In this document: in pieces, positions 17,127 through 24,827 of the stretch
How positions within the stretch are numbered: the first letter of the stretch is position 1
Layout of the letters: each line of letters begins with the position of its first letter
Assembly (NCBI GenBank): GCA_028277845.1
Contig: JANQFL010000037.1
Span: 1 to 37,042, forward strand
DNA from: Sneathiellales bacterium
GTDB taxonomy: Bacteria; Pseudomonadota; Alphaproteobacteria; JANQFL01
Length of the DNA: 37,042 nucleotides
Reading direction: 5' to 3'
The notes under the pieces: model-generated
Told to the model about the DNA's origin: nothing
The model's input: only the letters and a program-made list of their open reading frames with translations
Database searches by the model: none
Position numbers and translations under genes: made by a program

Positions 17127-17624
17127 ATGACCGACCGTCATCTCACGCCGTTTGGATGGGGCAAGAGCAAAAAAGGCGACTTGTCGCCTCTCGAAGACCT
17201 GCAAGGCCGCATCAATTCCATGTTCGACGACATGTGGAAGGGTTTCGACATCGCCCCGTTCAGGGCCTTCGGCGAAAGCCTGGGCGACATTTCGCCGAAA
17301 GTCGACATCAAGGAAAACGAGAAAACCTATTCCTTCCTGGTCGAACTCCCCGGGATCGATGAGAAGGACGTGGATGTCACCCTGAGTGACAACCGCCTGA
17401 CCATCAAGGGCGAGAAAAAGCAGGAGAAGGAGGAAAAGGACGAGAACCGCCACCTGGTCGAACGATCCTACGGATCGTTCAAGCGCTCCTTCGATTTGCC
17501 GGCCGATGTCGAACCCGGCAAGACCAAGGCCGAGTTCAGCAAGGGAATCCTGACCGTGGTTGTCCCGAAAAGCGCAAAAGCAAAATCGGCCGTCAAGAAA
17601 GTGGCGATCAAATCCGCCGGTTGA
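17127..17624 (+). CDS. Small heat-shock protein, Hsp20 family (second copy)
   Basis: A 165-residue Hsp20 chaperone, clearly different from its neighbour: MTDRHLTPFGWGKSKKGD, then LQGRINSMFDDMWKGFDIAPF, and the alpha-crystallin domain from SPKVDIKENEKTYSFLVELPGID (about 55-150) with GILTVVVPKSAKA at its end. It resembles the class of short sHSPs outside the IbpA group. A charged loop (KKQEKEEKDENRHLVERSYG) precedes the dimerisation strand. The start ATG at 17127 has CAGGAGAG upstream. I see neither a clean sigma32 box nor a ROSE hairpin directly before it, so its control may differ from the first copy. Confidence 0.93.
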   Translation: MTDRHLTPFGWGKSKKGDLSPLEDLQGRINSMFDDMWKGFDIAPFRAFGESLGDISPKVDIKENEKTYSFLVELPGIDEKDVDVTLSDNRLTIKGEKKQEKEEKDENRHLVERSYGSFKRSFDLPADVEPGKTKAEFSKGILTVVVPKSAKAKSAVKKVAIKSAG

Positions 17625-17652
17625 TGCAGCCCCTCGCACCGGCTTGACCCGT

Positions 17653-17681
17653 GGCCCGCCGTCTCCCCGAGGCGGGCCCTT
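17653..17681. terminator. Terminator hairpin between hsp20 and the convergent hydrolase gene
   Basis: GGCCCGCC (17653-17660) and GGCGGGCC (17671-17678) form an 8-bp GC stem with a 10-base loop, followed by CTTTG on the + strand. It lies between two convergent genes. Confidence 0.6.
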
Positions 17682-17685
17682 TGTA

Positions 17686-18474
17686 CTAAAGCGCCGCCTT
17701 CAGAGCGTCGAGCACGGCATCCGGGGTCTCGATCATCATCATATGGCCGGCGTCTTTGATCTCAGTAACGGTCGCGTCACGGCACAAGCCTGCAAGTTTA
17801 TGCCCGGCCCGGGCCGGCGTCATCAGATCGCGTTCGCCCAGGATAAGGTGCACCGGACAGGTAACGGCCGCCGCGGCCAGTTCGCCGTTCTGATAATCGT
17901 TGCACGCCTTCAGGCACGCCCATTGGGCGCCGGGCCGGGCCCGTTCGACCAGCCGCTCGGCGCCGCCGATCATGTGCAGGCCGGGCACCTTGTGGCCGCC
18001 GACGTGGGAGCGCCGGCTGTGCGCCCAGTCGGTCATCAGATCGATGGCGAGATGATCGTTGGCTTCGGCCAGACCGAGAAAATCGTCATTCACCGGCATG
18101 GGGACCGATACGCCGATCAGGGCCAAGGCGCTGACCCGCGCGGGATAACGCGCCGCGGCATCCAAGGCGATCAGGGCACCCAGGCTGTGTCCGACGATCG
18201 CCGCCTTCTCGACCTTAAGGGCATCGAAAACGCTAATCAGCCAGTCGGCCAAAGCGCCGACCGATACCATGGGATCACCGCCGGAGCGGCCGTGCCCCGG
18301 CAGGTCCAGCGCCAGAACGCTGTAACCGTGATGGGCAAAATAGCGCGTCTGCAGCACCCAGGCCGTACGATCCATGGCGGCCCCGTGCAGGAACACCACC
18401 ACCGGCAACGCCGCATCGAACGGCCGGCCGCCGGTGGCCGCGTACGCGGGTTGTCCGTCGACGTCCACCTTCAT
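17686..18474 (-). CDS. Alpha/beta-fold hydrolase
   Basis: A 262-residue serine hydrolase of the alpha/beta superfamily. The nucleophile elbow is GHSLG (95-99, Ser97), the oxyanion strand is VVVFLHGAAMDRTAW (25-39), the acid is the Asp in GERDLMTP and the base is the His in DAGHMMM. LALDLPGHGRSGG is typical. The substrate cannot be read. The start codon overlaps the metY stop by four bases (ATGA), a strong sign of co-translation, so it may act on a sulfur-amino-acid-related ester or lactone, or simply share regulation. No acetyltransferase features (MetX type) are seen. Confidence 0.85.
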   Translation of the reverse strand: MKVDVDGQPAYAATGGRPFDAALPVVVFLHGAAMDRTAWVLQTRYFAHHGYSVLALDLPGHGRSGGDPMVSVGALADWLISVFDALKVEKAAIVGHSLGALIALDAAARYPARVSALALIGVSVPMPVNDDFLGLAEANDHLAIDLMTDWAHSRRSHVGGHKVPGLHMIGGAERLVERARPGAQWACLKACNDYQNGELAAAAVTCPVHLILGERDLMTPARAGHKLAGLCRDATVTEIKDAGHMMMIETPDAVLDALKAAL

Positions 18475-19787
18475 GCCGCGCGCCCTTTCAGAGCCTTTTG
18501 CGACGCCTTCAACGCCTGGCCGAGATCGCCGATCAGATCATCGGGATCCTCCAGGCCGACCGACAGCCGGACGAGATCCTCGCCGATCCCGGCCTGGGCC
18601 AGGGCGGCGGCGTCCATCTGCTGGTGGGTGGTGGTGGCGGGATGAATGACCAGCGACTTGGCGTCGCCCACATTGGCCAGATGCGAAAAGACGCGCAGGT
18701 TCTCGATGAAATGCCGGCCGGCTTCGCGTCCTCCCTTGATGCCGAAACTGAATATGGCGCCGCAGCCCTTGGGCAGCAGCGTCTTGGCCTTTTCGTGGTC
18801 GGGGTGGCTCGGCAGTTCGGGGTACGAGATCCACGACACCGCGGGATTGTCATCGAGGAACGCGATCACCTTGCGGCTGTTCTCCACGTGCCGGGCCATA
18901 CGCAGCGGCAGGGTTTCCACACCCTGCAGGATGTAGAACGCGTTCGCCGGGCTCATGCACGGTCCGAAATCGCGCAGGCCTTCGGCCCGCACCCGCATGA
19001 TGAAGGCGTACGGCCCGAATTCCTCGGCGAAGTTTAGGCCGTGATAGCCGGCATAGGGTTCGGTCAGGGTGGGGAACTTGTCGCCGGTGTCTTCCCAGTC
19101 GAAACGGCCGCCGTCGACGATCACGCCGCCGATGGCAACGCCATGGCCGCCAAGGAACTTGGTGGCCGAATGCATGACGATGTCGGCGCCCAGCGTCAGC
19201 GGCTGCATGAGATACGGCGTGGTGAAGGTGGCGTCGACCACCAACGGCAAGCCGGCCGCGTGCGCCACTTCCGACACGGCGGGAATATCCAGCACCTCAA
19301 GCCCTGGATTGCCCAGCGTCTCGCCGAACAGCATGCGGGTTTCCGGCCGGATGGCGTCGGCGAAGGCCTGCGGGTCGCGGGGATCGACGAACGTGGTTTC
19401 GATGCCGAAGCGTGGCAAGGTGTGCATGAACAGATTGTGCGAGCCGCCATAGATCGAGGCCGACGCGACGATGTGCCCGCCTGCGCCCATCAACGTCGCG
19501 ACGATCAAATGCAGCGCTGCCTGGCCGCTGGACGTGCAAACCGCACCCACACCGTCTTCCAGCCCCGCGATGCGTTCCTCCAGCACCGCCGTGGTCGGGT
19601 TCGAAATACGGGTGTAGATGTGGCCGGGGCGTTCCATGTTGAACAGGGCCGCCGCGTGGTCCGTGTCCTGAAAGACATAGGACGTGGTCTGGTAGATGGG
19701 CACAGCCCGGGCGCCGGTGGTTTCATCGGGCTGCTGCCCGGCATGCAGGCTGAGCGTATCGAATTTGAGGAAATTGGGTTTAACCAT
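18471..19787 (-). CDS. metY: O-acetylhomoserine aminocarboxypropyltransferase (sulfhydrylase)
   Basis: A PLP enzyme of the Cys/Met-metabolism family that makes homocysteine or methionine from O-acetylhomoserine and sulfide or methanethiol. The 438-residue length fits the longer MetY group (MetB and MetZ are ~380-400). The N-terminus FDTLSLHAGQQPDETTGARA and YIYTRISNPT-type signature (HIYTRISNPTTAVLEERIA) are characteristic. The PLP lysine is Lys210 in HSATKFLGGHG. C-terminal RLSVGLEDPDDLIGDL is standard. It is followed by a hydrolase gene overlapping by 4 bp. Upstream, on the same strand, a UUCG-capped terminator hairpin lies 144-169 bp before the start and may be an attenuator. Confidence 0.95.
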   Translation of the reverse strand: MVKPNFLKFDTLSLHAGQQPDETTGARAVPIYQTTSYVFQDTDHAAALFNMERPGHIYTRISNPTTAVLEERIAGLEDGVGAVCTSSGQAALHLIVATLMGAGGHIVASASIYGGSHNLFMHTLPRFGIETTFVDPRDPQAFADAIRPETRMLFGETLGNPGLEVLDIPAVSEVAHAAGLPLVVDATFTTPYLMQPLTLGADIVMHSATKFLGGHGVAIGGVIVDGGRFDWEDTGDKFPTLTEPYAGYHGLNFAEEFGPYAFIMRVRAEGLRDFGPCMSPANAFYILQGVETLPLRMARHVENSRKVIAFLDDNPAVSWISYPELPSHPDHEKAKTLLPKGCGAIFSFGIKGGREAGRHFIENLRVFSHLANVGDAKSLVIHPATTTHQQMDAAALAQAGIGEDLVRLSVGLEDPDDLIGDLGQALKASQKALKGRAA

Positions 19788-19926
19788 GGACGCACCCCGC
19801 GGTTATGGCCGTCCGGTTCGCTGCCGGACGCTTGGCTGGACATACGCCTGCCAACCTACACGCGCGGTTTTGGCCCGTCCATAGAACCCCGCCGGAGAGC
19901 CGAAACGAGCGGATACCCTGGGATTC

Positions 19927-19956
19927 AAAAGAGGCCGCCGGGCGAACCCGGCGGCC
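19927..19956 (-). terminator. Minus-strand intrinsic terminator upstream of metY (possible attenuator)
   Basis: Bases 19931-19942 and 19945-19956 hold a long GC-rich inverted repeat, GAGGCCGCC pairing with GGCGGCCTC around a tip that reads GGG-TTCG-CCC on the minus strand. TTTT follows on the minus strand (AAAA at 19927-19930). The UUCG tip indicates that the minus strand is the functional RNA. It ends any transcript that begins in 19960-20050, 140 bp before the metY start. Confidence 0.75.
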
Positions 19957-19999
19957 TCTTCATGACAAGCCTCAACCTGTGAACTCGTTCTCGTTTTCC

Positions 20000-20037
20000 T
20001 AGAGTCTATCCACGGAGTCCGGGCGAGAGTCAAGTAG
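20000..20037 (-). promoter_or_regulatory. Possible minus-strand promoter of metY leader
   Basis: On the minus strand TTGACT is followed after 17-19 bases by a weak -10 (GATAGACT region). Transcripts from it would run about 50 bases and then meet the UUCG terminator hairpin before metY. The -35 is good, the -10 only fair. Confidence 0.3.
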
Positions 20038-20050
20038 GAGAATAGTTAAC

Positions 20051-20080
20051 AAAAAAACGAGCCGCCAAAATGGCGGCTCG
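20051..20080 (-). terminator. Strong orphan terminator on the minus strand
   Basis: A 10-bp perfect stem (20058-20067 with 20071-20080) has a 3-base loop, with seven A on the + strand directly before it (seven U in a minus-strand RNA). No T-run exists on the + side, so it is one-directional. The closest minus-strand gene (DUF1192) stops at 20461, too far to be its obvious terminator. Confidence 0.85.
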
Positions 20081-20147
20081 AGTTCAACAGGGAGGCGTCA
20101 AACAGATGGATGAAATCCAACCGGATGATCGTGTCAGGACCATCGAA
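20051..20147 (-). ncRNA. Candidate small RNA (~95 nt) driven by a CtrA-like promoter
   Basis: The minus strand between a promoter-like CtrA box and a strong orphan terminator shows an sRNA-like layout. Hairpin 1 is GATGGTC/GATCATC with a 7-base loop (7 bp, one G-U). Hairpin 2 is TGGAT/ATCCA with a TTC loop. A presumably unpaired stretch containing GCCTCCCT (anti-Shine-Dalgarno type) follows, then the terminator hairpin CGAGCCGCCA/TGGCGGCTCG and seven T. No plausible coding frame lies here on the minus strand and the nearest upstream gene ends 310 bp away. The 5' end (~20147) is estimated from the -10-like CATAAC. No known RNA family is recognised. Confidence 0.45.
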
Positions 20148-20153
20148 TGCTAC

Positions 20154-20183
20154 GTTATGGAAAAATGGTTAACAAAAGGTTAA
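20154..20183 (-). promoter_or_regulatory. CtrA-type binding site overlapping a promoter
   Basis: TTAA-N7-TTAA occurs at 20169-20183; read on the minus strand it is TTAACCTTTTGTTAACCAT, which also contains the TTAACCAT form of the CtrA site. Taking the first TTAACC as -35, CATAAC lies 18 bases downstream (20159-20154). More GTTAAC half-sites lie at 20045 and 20211. The rest of 20184-20460 is AT-rich and holds nothing I can identify. Confidence 0.5.
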
Positions 20184-20460
20184 CAGCAAAGAACTGGAAT
20201 GTAAATCGTGGTTAACATCCCTGAACCCGATAATTAGCACCAAGAAATCCTTAGAATTGTGGGAATTTCGTGCAAATCCCTCGCCAAGTAGCCGGGTCGA
20301 ATCAACACTGGCAAGCATCACCCATTTTGATGATTTTGTGCCGAATAGCTTTGATTATCCGGTTTTACTCAGTGAATCGCGAAATATTAAACCAGCAGCT
20401 TCTATTGACTGGCAATCAATCAGGTTTAGGCCGACATTTAGTTGCACGGTTTGTCCCCAG

Positions 20461-20643
20461 TTAGAGCTTGAAGACGGAATCCGCGTCTCCTCGGGCTTTT
20501 TGCTTCGAAACAATCATTTCTTCCGCCCGCACGATTTCCGCCTTCAGGGCCGTAATGCGGTCTTCCAGCTCTTCGACGGACATTTCGTCCAGCTTGATTG
20601 CCATGGGGACGGCGGGTGGTGGCGCAATATCGTCTGTATCCAT
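20461..20643 (-). CDS. DUF1192 small coiled-coil protein
   Basis: A 60-residue protein (start ATG at 20643, MDTDDIAPPPAVPMAIKLDEMS). The pattern MSVEELEDRITALKAEIVRAE is the hallmark of the alphaproteobacterial DUF1192 family: a short proline-bearing start, one long amphipathic coiled-coil helix, and a hydrophobic end DADSVFKL. Function is unknown. It is divergent from the quinone oxidoreductase gene, a neighbourhood I recall as common for this family. A longer in-frame start (20700) exists but family members begin near 20643. Confidence 0.85.
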   Translation of the reverse strand: MDTDDIAPPPAVPMAIKLDEMSVEELEDRITALKAEIVRAEEMIVSKQKARGDADSVFKL

Positions 20644-20750
20644 GTCGAACCTGCAATACTGTGTTGGTCCCGGTGCCTCTTGCGGAGACGCGGGGAACAT
20701 AATAGACGTCTTTTTTCACCTCTGTCCCACCAAACGCCGGAGAATTCAGG

Positions 20751-21776
20751 GTGTCTGAAAGCTCGTCGTCCCGTACCGCGCCGTTACCCACATCCATGCA
20801 ATGTGTCGAAATCACCCAGCCGGGCGGGCCGGACGTTTTGGTCCCGGCGGAACGGCCCTTGCCGCAGCTCCAGGACGGCGAAGCGCTGATCCGCGTTGCC
20901 GCGGCCGGCGTCAACCGGCCCGACATCGTTCAGCGCCAAGGCAGCTACCCCCCGCCGCCCGGCGTCTCCGATCTGCCGGGCCTGGAAGTGGCGGGCGAAA
21001 TCGTTGCCGTGCACGGTGATACGGAAGGATTTTCGGTCGGCGACACGGTCTGCGCCCTGGTCGCCGGCGGCGGCTACGCCGAATACTGTGCGGCACCGGC
21101 CAAACAATGCCTGCCCGTTCCCGAAGGCTTCTCGATGGTGCAGGCGGCGGCACTGCCCGAGACCTACTTCACGGTGTGGACCAACGTTTTCCAGCGCGGC
21201 CGCTTGCAACCGGACGAGATACTCCTGGTGCATGGCGGCGCCAGCGGCATCGGCACCACGGCCGTGCAAATCGCCTCCGCCTTGGGTAGCCGGGTGTTTG
21301 CCACCGCCGGCACCGCGGACAAGTGCCGGGCCGTCGAGGAACTGGGGGCCGAGCGGGCGATCAATTACCGCGAGGAGGATTTCGTCGCCGTCGTGCAGGA
21401 CGCGACCGACAAGCATGGCGCGGACGTCATCCTGGACATGGTGGGCGGGGATTATCTGGCCCGCAACATGGCCGTGGCGGCGGTGGAAGGGCGGATCGTC
21501 AACATCGCCTTCCTGCACGGCCCCAAGATCGAAACCAACTTCATGCCCTTGATACTGAAGCGGCTGACGTGGACCGGTTCGACCCTTCGGCCCCGCACGG
21601 TCGAGCAAAAGGCCATCATTACCCGGGAACTGCTGGATACCGTCTGGCCGTTGCTGAACCAGGGCCGGATCGCTCCGGTGATCGACAAGGTTCTGCCCCT
21701 GGCCCAGGCCAGTGACGCCCATGCCTACCTGGAGGCCGGCGAGCATGTCGGCAAAGTCGTTCTAACCGTCAACTGA
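20751..21776 (+). CDS. NAD(P)H quinone oxidoreductase, PIG3-like MDR family
   Basis: A 341-residue medium-chain reductase without zinc ligands. The catalytic domain has GVNRPDIVQRQGSYPPPPG and LPGLEVAGEIVAVG-like LEVAGEIVAV; the Rossmann motif is HGGASGIGTTAVQIA; further on are VFATAGTADKC and DVILDMVGGDYLARN. These fit the PIG3 (TP53I3-like) quinone oxidoreductase family, which reduces quinones with NADPH. The start GTG at 20751 has GGAG upstream; ATG 20796 lacks a ribosome site. The 107-bp gap to the divergent DUF1192 gene must hold both promoters. Confidence 0.9.
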   Translation: MSESSSSRTAPLPTSMQCVEITQPGGPDVLVPAERPLPQLQDGEALIRVAAAGVNRPDIVQRQGSYPPPPGVSDLPGLEVAGEIVAVHGDTEGFSVGDTVCALVAGGGYAEYCAAPAKQCLPVPEGFSMVQAAALPETYFTVWTNVFQRGRLQPDEILLVHGGASGIGTTAVQIASALGSRVFATAGTADKCRAVEELGAERAINYREEDFVAVVQDATDKHGADVILDMVGGDYLARNMAVAAVEGRIVNIAFLHGPKIETNFMPLILKRLTWTGSTLRPRTVEQKAIITRELLDTVWPLLNQGRIAPVIDKVLPLAQASDAHAYLEAGEHVGKVVLTVN

Positions 21777-21916
21777 ACCCGAAAAGCGCGTGTACAGTTT
21801 GCTTTGATTGCACCGGACAAAGGACTATATTCGGGAAAGATACGTATCAATCGGTCCTGCCGCATCGAACAAAACACAGGAAATATGCGCCGGACCGTTA
21901 CTACCGAGGAGAATCG

Positions 21917-22687
21917 ATGACGTTACCCTTGATGCCCAAGGCGACGGCCGTATGGCTGGTCGAAAACACGTCCCTGACATTCGATCAGATTGCCGATTTT
22001 TGCGGCCTTCACGCTCTGGAAGTACAGGGGATCGCCGACGGCGAAGTGGCGATCGGAATGGTCGGCCTGGATCCCATCGGCAACGGCCAGCTGTCCAAGG
22101 ACGAAATCGAGCGGTGTCAGGCCGACACCAAGGCCCGCCTGGTGCTGCGCAAACCGGCGCTGGAACTGCCGTCCAAACGCAACAAAGGCCCCCGCTACAC
22201 GCCGGTAGCCCGGCGGCAGGACAAACCGGACGCCATTGCCTGGCTGCTCAAGCACGCCTCCGTGTTGAGCGACGCCCAGATCGCCAAGCTCATCGGCACG
22301 ACCAAGAACACCATCAACGCCGTGCGCGAACGGTCCCACTGGAACGCACCGAATATCAAGGCGCGCCATCCCGTGGCGCTCGGCCTGTGTGCCCAGAAGG
22401 ACCTGAACGAGGCGATGGAGAAGGCCGAGGCCCGCGAGGCGTCCCGCAAGAAACGGGAAGCCAAGGGCACCGCGCCGATCGAAGCGCCGCAGAAAACGAC
22501 GCCCGACTATCCCGACGCCAACGATCTGCTGCAAAGCGAGGAGCCGGAAGTGCCGGGCCAGGCGAAGGAGCCCGCCGACGTGTTCAGCGCCTTCTCTTCC
22601 AGTCCGGAACCGAAAAAGCCGGACAGCGACAGCGAAGTCAGCCTCGGTTCGGTTTGGCCCGGCGCCGACAAGGGAACCGACGCGTAG
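21917..22687 (+). CDS. trcR: DUF1013 family cell-cycle regulator (TrcR)
   Basis: A 256-residue DUF1013 protein. The conserved N-terminal part begins MTLPLMPKATAVWLVENTSLTFDQIADFCGLHALEVQGIADGE-like and contains two helix-turn-helix-like units: residues ~18-40, and ASVLSDAQIAKLIGTTKNTINAV (~114-136). The C-terminal ~80 residues are charged and low-complexity, as in relatives. The family is almost restricted to alphaproteobacteria and is annotated as cell cycle transcriptional regulator TrcR; targets here are unknown. GAGGAGAATCG precedes the ATG. A bidirectional terminator follows. Confidence 0.9.
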   Translation: MTLPLMPKATAVWLVENTSLTFDQIADFCGLHALEVQGIADGEVAIGMVGLDPIGNGQLSKDEIERCQADTKARLVLRKPALELPSKRNKGPRYTPVARRQDKPDAIAWLLKHASVLSDAQIAKLIGTTKNTINAVRERSHWNAPNIKARHPVALGLCAQKDLNEAMEKAEAREASRKKREAKGTAPIEAPQKTTPDYPDANDLLQSEEPEVPGQAKEPADVFSAFSSSPEPKKPDSDSEVSLGSVWPGADKGTDA

Positions 22688-22714
22688 CTCCGCAGTCGGG
22701 CCCACATCCCATCA

Positions 22715-22746
22715 AAAATGGGCGGCCGAGTGTGGCCGCCCATTTT
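22715..22746. terminator. Bidirectional terminator between trcR and prpE
   Basis: AAAATGGGCGGCC and GGCCGCCCATTTT form a perfect 13-bp stem with a 6-base loop. A-rich and T-rich flanks serve both the + strand (trcR) and the - strand (prpE) transcripts. Confidence 0.9.
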
Positions 22747-22768
22747 CGTTTACACAACGGTCCGGGAT

Positions 22769-24667
22769 TTAGTCCTGGGCGTAGCCCACGTCCTGCAAAG
22801 CGACGGTGACTTCGTCCAGGATGACCGGATCGTCGATGGTCGCCGGCATGCGGTATTCCTCGCCGTCGGCGATTTTCCGCATGGTGCCGCGCAGGATCTT
22901 GCCCGACCGGGTTTTCGGCAGCCGCTGCACGACCACCGCCGTCTTGAAGGCCGCGACCGGGCCGATCTTCTCGCGCACAAGCGCGATCAGTTCCCGCACG
23001 ATGTCGCCCTCGGCCCGGGCCACGCCGGCCTTCAGGACGACGAAGCCGATGGGCAATTGTCCCTTCAGCGCATCATGCACGCCGATGACGGCGCACTCGG
23101 CCACATCCGGATGGCCGGCCAGGATTTCCTCCATGCCGCCGGTCGACAGACGGTGGCCGGCGACATTGATGATGTCGTCGGTCCGGCTCATGACGAAGAT
23201 GTAATCGTCGTCGTCCATGTACCCGGCATCGCCCGTGGCGTAATAGCCGGGGAACTGGCTCATGTAGGAGGTCTTGAAGCCTTCGTCGTTGTGCCACAGC
23301 GTCGGCAGCGTACCGGGCGGCAAAGGCAGCTTGATGGCGATCGCGCCGGTTTCGTTGCGGGCCACCTGGTTGCCGCCCTCGTCCAGAATCTGCACGTCCC
23401 AACCCGGCACCGCCTTGGTGGGGGAGCCGTACTTGATCGGCAGGGCGCCCAGACCCATGCAGTCCGCCGCGATGGGCCAGCCGGTTTCCGTCTGCCACCA
23501 GTGGTCGATGACCGGCGTGCCGAGATGCTTCTCCGCCCACATGATGGTGTCGGGATCGGCCCGCTCTCCGGCCAGGAACAGGGTTGTGAAGCCCGACATG
23601 TCGTACTTCTTGAGGAACTCGGCCTCTGGGTCCTCGCGCTTGATGGCGCGGAATGCCGTCGGCGCGGTGAACAGCGCCTTTACGTTGTGCTGGGAAATCA
23701 CCCGCCAGAAGGCGCCGGGATCGGGCGTACCGACCGGCTTGCCTTCGTAGAGGATCGAGGTCGCGCCGTGCAACAGCGGCGCGTAGACGATGTAGCTGTG
23801 CCCGACGACCCAGCCGACGTCCGACGCCGCCCAATAGGCCTCGCCCGGGTCGATGCCGTAGATGTTCTTCATGCTCCATTTGAGCACGACGGCATGGCCG
23901 CCATTGTCGCGCACGACGCCCTTAGGCACGCCGGTGGTGCCGGAGGTGTAGAGGATGTAGAGCGGATCGGTGGCGGCCACCGGCACGCAATCGACCGGTT
24001 CGGCGGCGTTGAAGGCCTCCTTCCAGTCGTGGTCGCGGCCCGGCTTCAGCGGCGCCTCGCACATCTCACGCTGCAGGACGACAACCGCGTCGGGCTTGTG
24101 CTCGGCCAGGTCGATGGCGCCGTTCAGGAGCGGCATGTATTCGACGACGCGGCCCGGCTCGATCCCGCACGACGCGGTGACGATGGCCTTGGGCTTGGCG
24201 TCGTCGATACGGGTGGCCAGTTCGTTCGACGCGAAACCGCCGAACACCACGGAATGCACCGCGCCCAAACGCGCGCAGGCCAGCATGGCGACGGCCGCCT
24301 GCGGCACCATCGGCATATAGAGGATCACCCGGTCGCCCTTCTCGACGCCCACATTGCGCAGCATGCCGGCGCAGCGGGCGACCTTGTCCTTCAGTTCGGC
24401 GTAGGTGAACGTCTTGACCGTGTCGGTGACCGGCGAATCGTAGATCAGCGCCACCTGGTCGGCCCGGCCGTTTTCCACGTGGCGGTCGACGGCGTTGTAG
24501 CAGGTGTTCATCTCGCCGCCGACGAACCAGCGGTAGAACGGCGGATTGGAACTGTCGAGAACCCGGTCCCATTTCTTGGTCCAGTGGATGTCCTCGGCGG
24601 CTTCCGCCCAGAAGCCTTCCGGGTCTTCAAGCGACCGTGCGTAGACTTGATCGTATGTGCTGCTCAT
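22769..24667 (-). CDS. prpE: Propionyl-CoA synthetase
   Basis: An adenylate-forming enzyme that activates propionate (and more slowly acetate) to the CoA ester. The 632-residue protein starts MSSTYDQVYARSLEDPEGFW at ATG 24667, with GGGAGG well placed upstream. The N-terminal ACAS domain is followed by the nucleotide loop YTSGTTGVPKG (240-250), WWQTETGWPI, and the C-terminal TRSGKILRG with the catalytic lysine. The short N-terminus, and SNPPFYRWFVGGEMNTCYNAVDRHV, fit PrpE rather than Acs, which is usually ~650. The Lys before GK is the usual site of Pat acetylation control. It is divergent from another acyl-CoA ligase. Confidence 0.9.
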   Translation of the reverse strand: MSSTYDQVYARSLEDPEGFWAEAAEDIHWTKKWDRVLDSSNPPFYRWFVGGEMNTCYNAVDRHVENGRADQVALIYDSPVTDTVKTFTYAELKDKVARCAGMLRNVGVEKGDRVILYMPMVPQAAVAMLACARLGAVHSVVFGGFASNELATRIDDAKPKAIVTASCGIEPGRVVEYMPLLNGAIDLAEHKPDAVVVLQREMCEAPLKPGRDHDWKEAFNAAEPVDCVPVAATDPLYILYTSGTTGVPKGVVRDNGGHAVVLKWSMKNIYGIDPGEAYWAASDVGWVVGHSYIVYAPLLHGATSILYEGKPVGTPDPGAFWRVISQHNVKALFTAPTAFRAIKREDPEAEFLKKYDMSGFTTLFLAGERADPDTIMWAEKHLGTPVIDHWWQTETGWPIAADCMGLGALPIKYGSPTKAVPGWDVQILDEGGNQVARNETGAIAIKLPLPPGTLPTLWHNDEGFKTSYMSQFPGYYATGDAGYMDDDDYIFVMSRTDDIINVAGHRLSTGGMEEILAGHPDVAECAVIGVHDALKGQLPIGFVVLKAGVARAEGDIVRELIALVREKIGPVAAFKTAVVVQRLPKTRSGKILRGTMRKIADGEEYRMPATIDDPVILDEVTVALQDVGYAQD

Positions 24668-24827
24668 GACGCCTCCCAAAGCGATTGCCCGCCAGTCCAA
24701 TTTAGCCTAGTTTCCGGGCCGGCCAGCGGATTTTTACGTCCCGTACGGCCGCAAAATGACCATTTGGCGCACCCTAACCCACCGCGATTGCCAAAAAAGC
24801 AGGCTGGCCAACATTTTGGAGGACAAA

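Noticed and set aside
19788-19960. SAM-II riboswitch before metY
   Set aside because: The conserved SAM-II pseudoknot pattern could not be found on the minus strand; only the terminator hairpin is clear.
20257-20889. Open frame of 210 codons on the + strand across DUF1192
   Set aside because: It starts in AT-rich non-coding DNA without a ribosome site, and overlaps DUF1192 antisense and the start of the quinone reductase gene.
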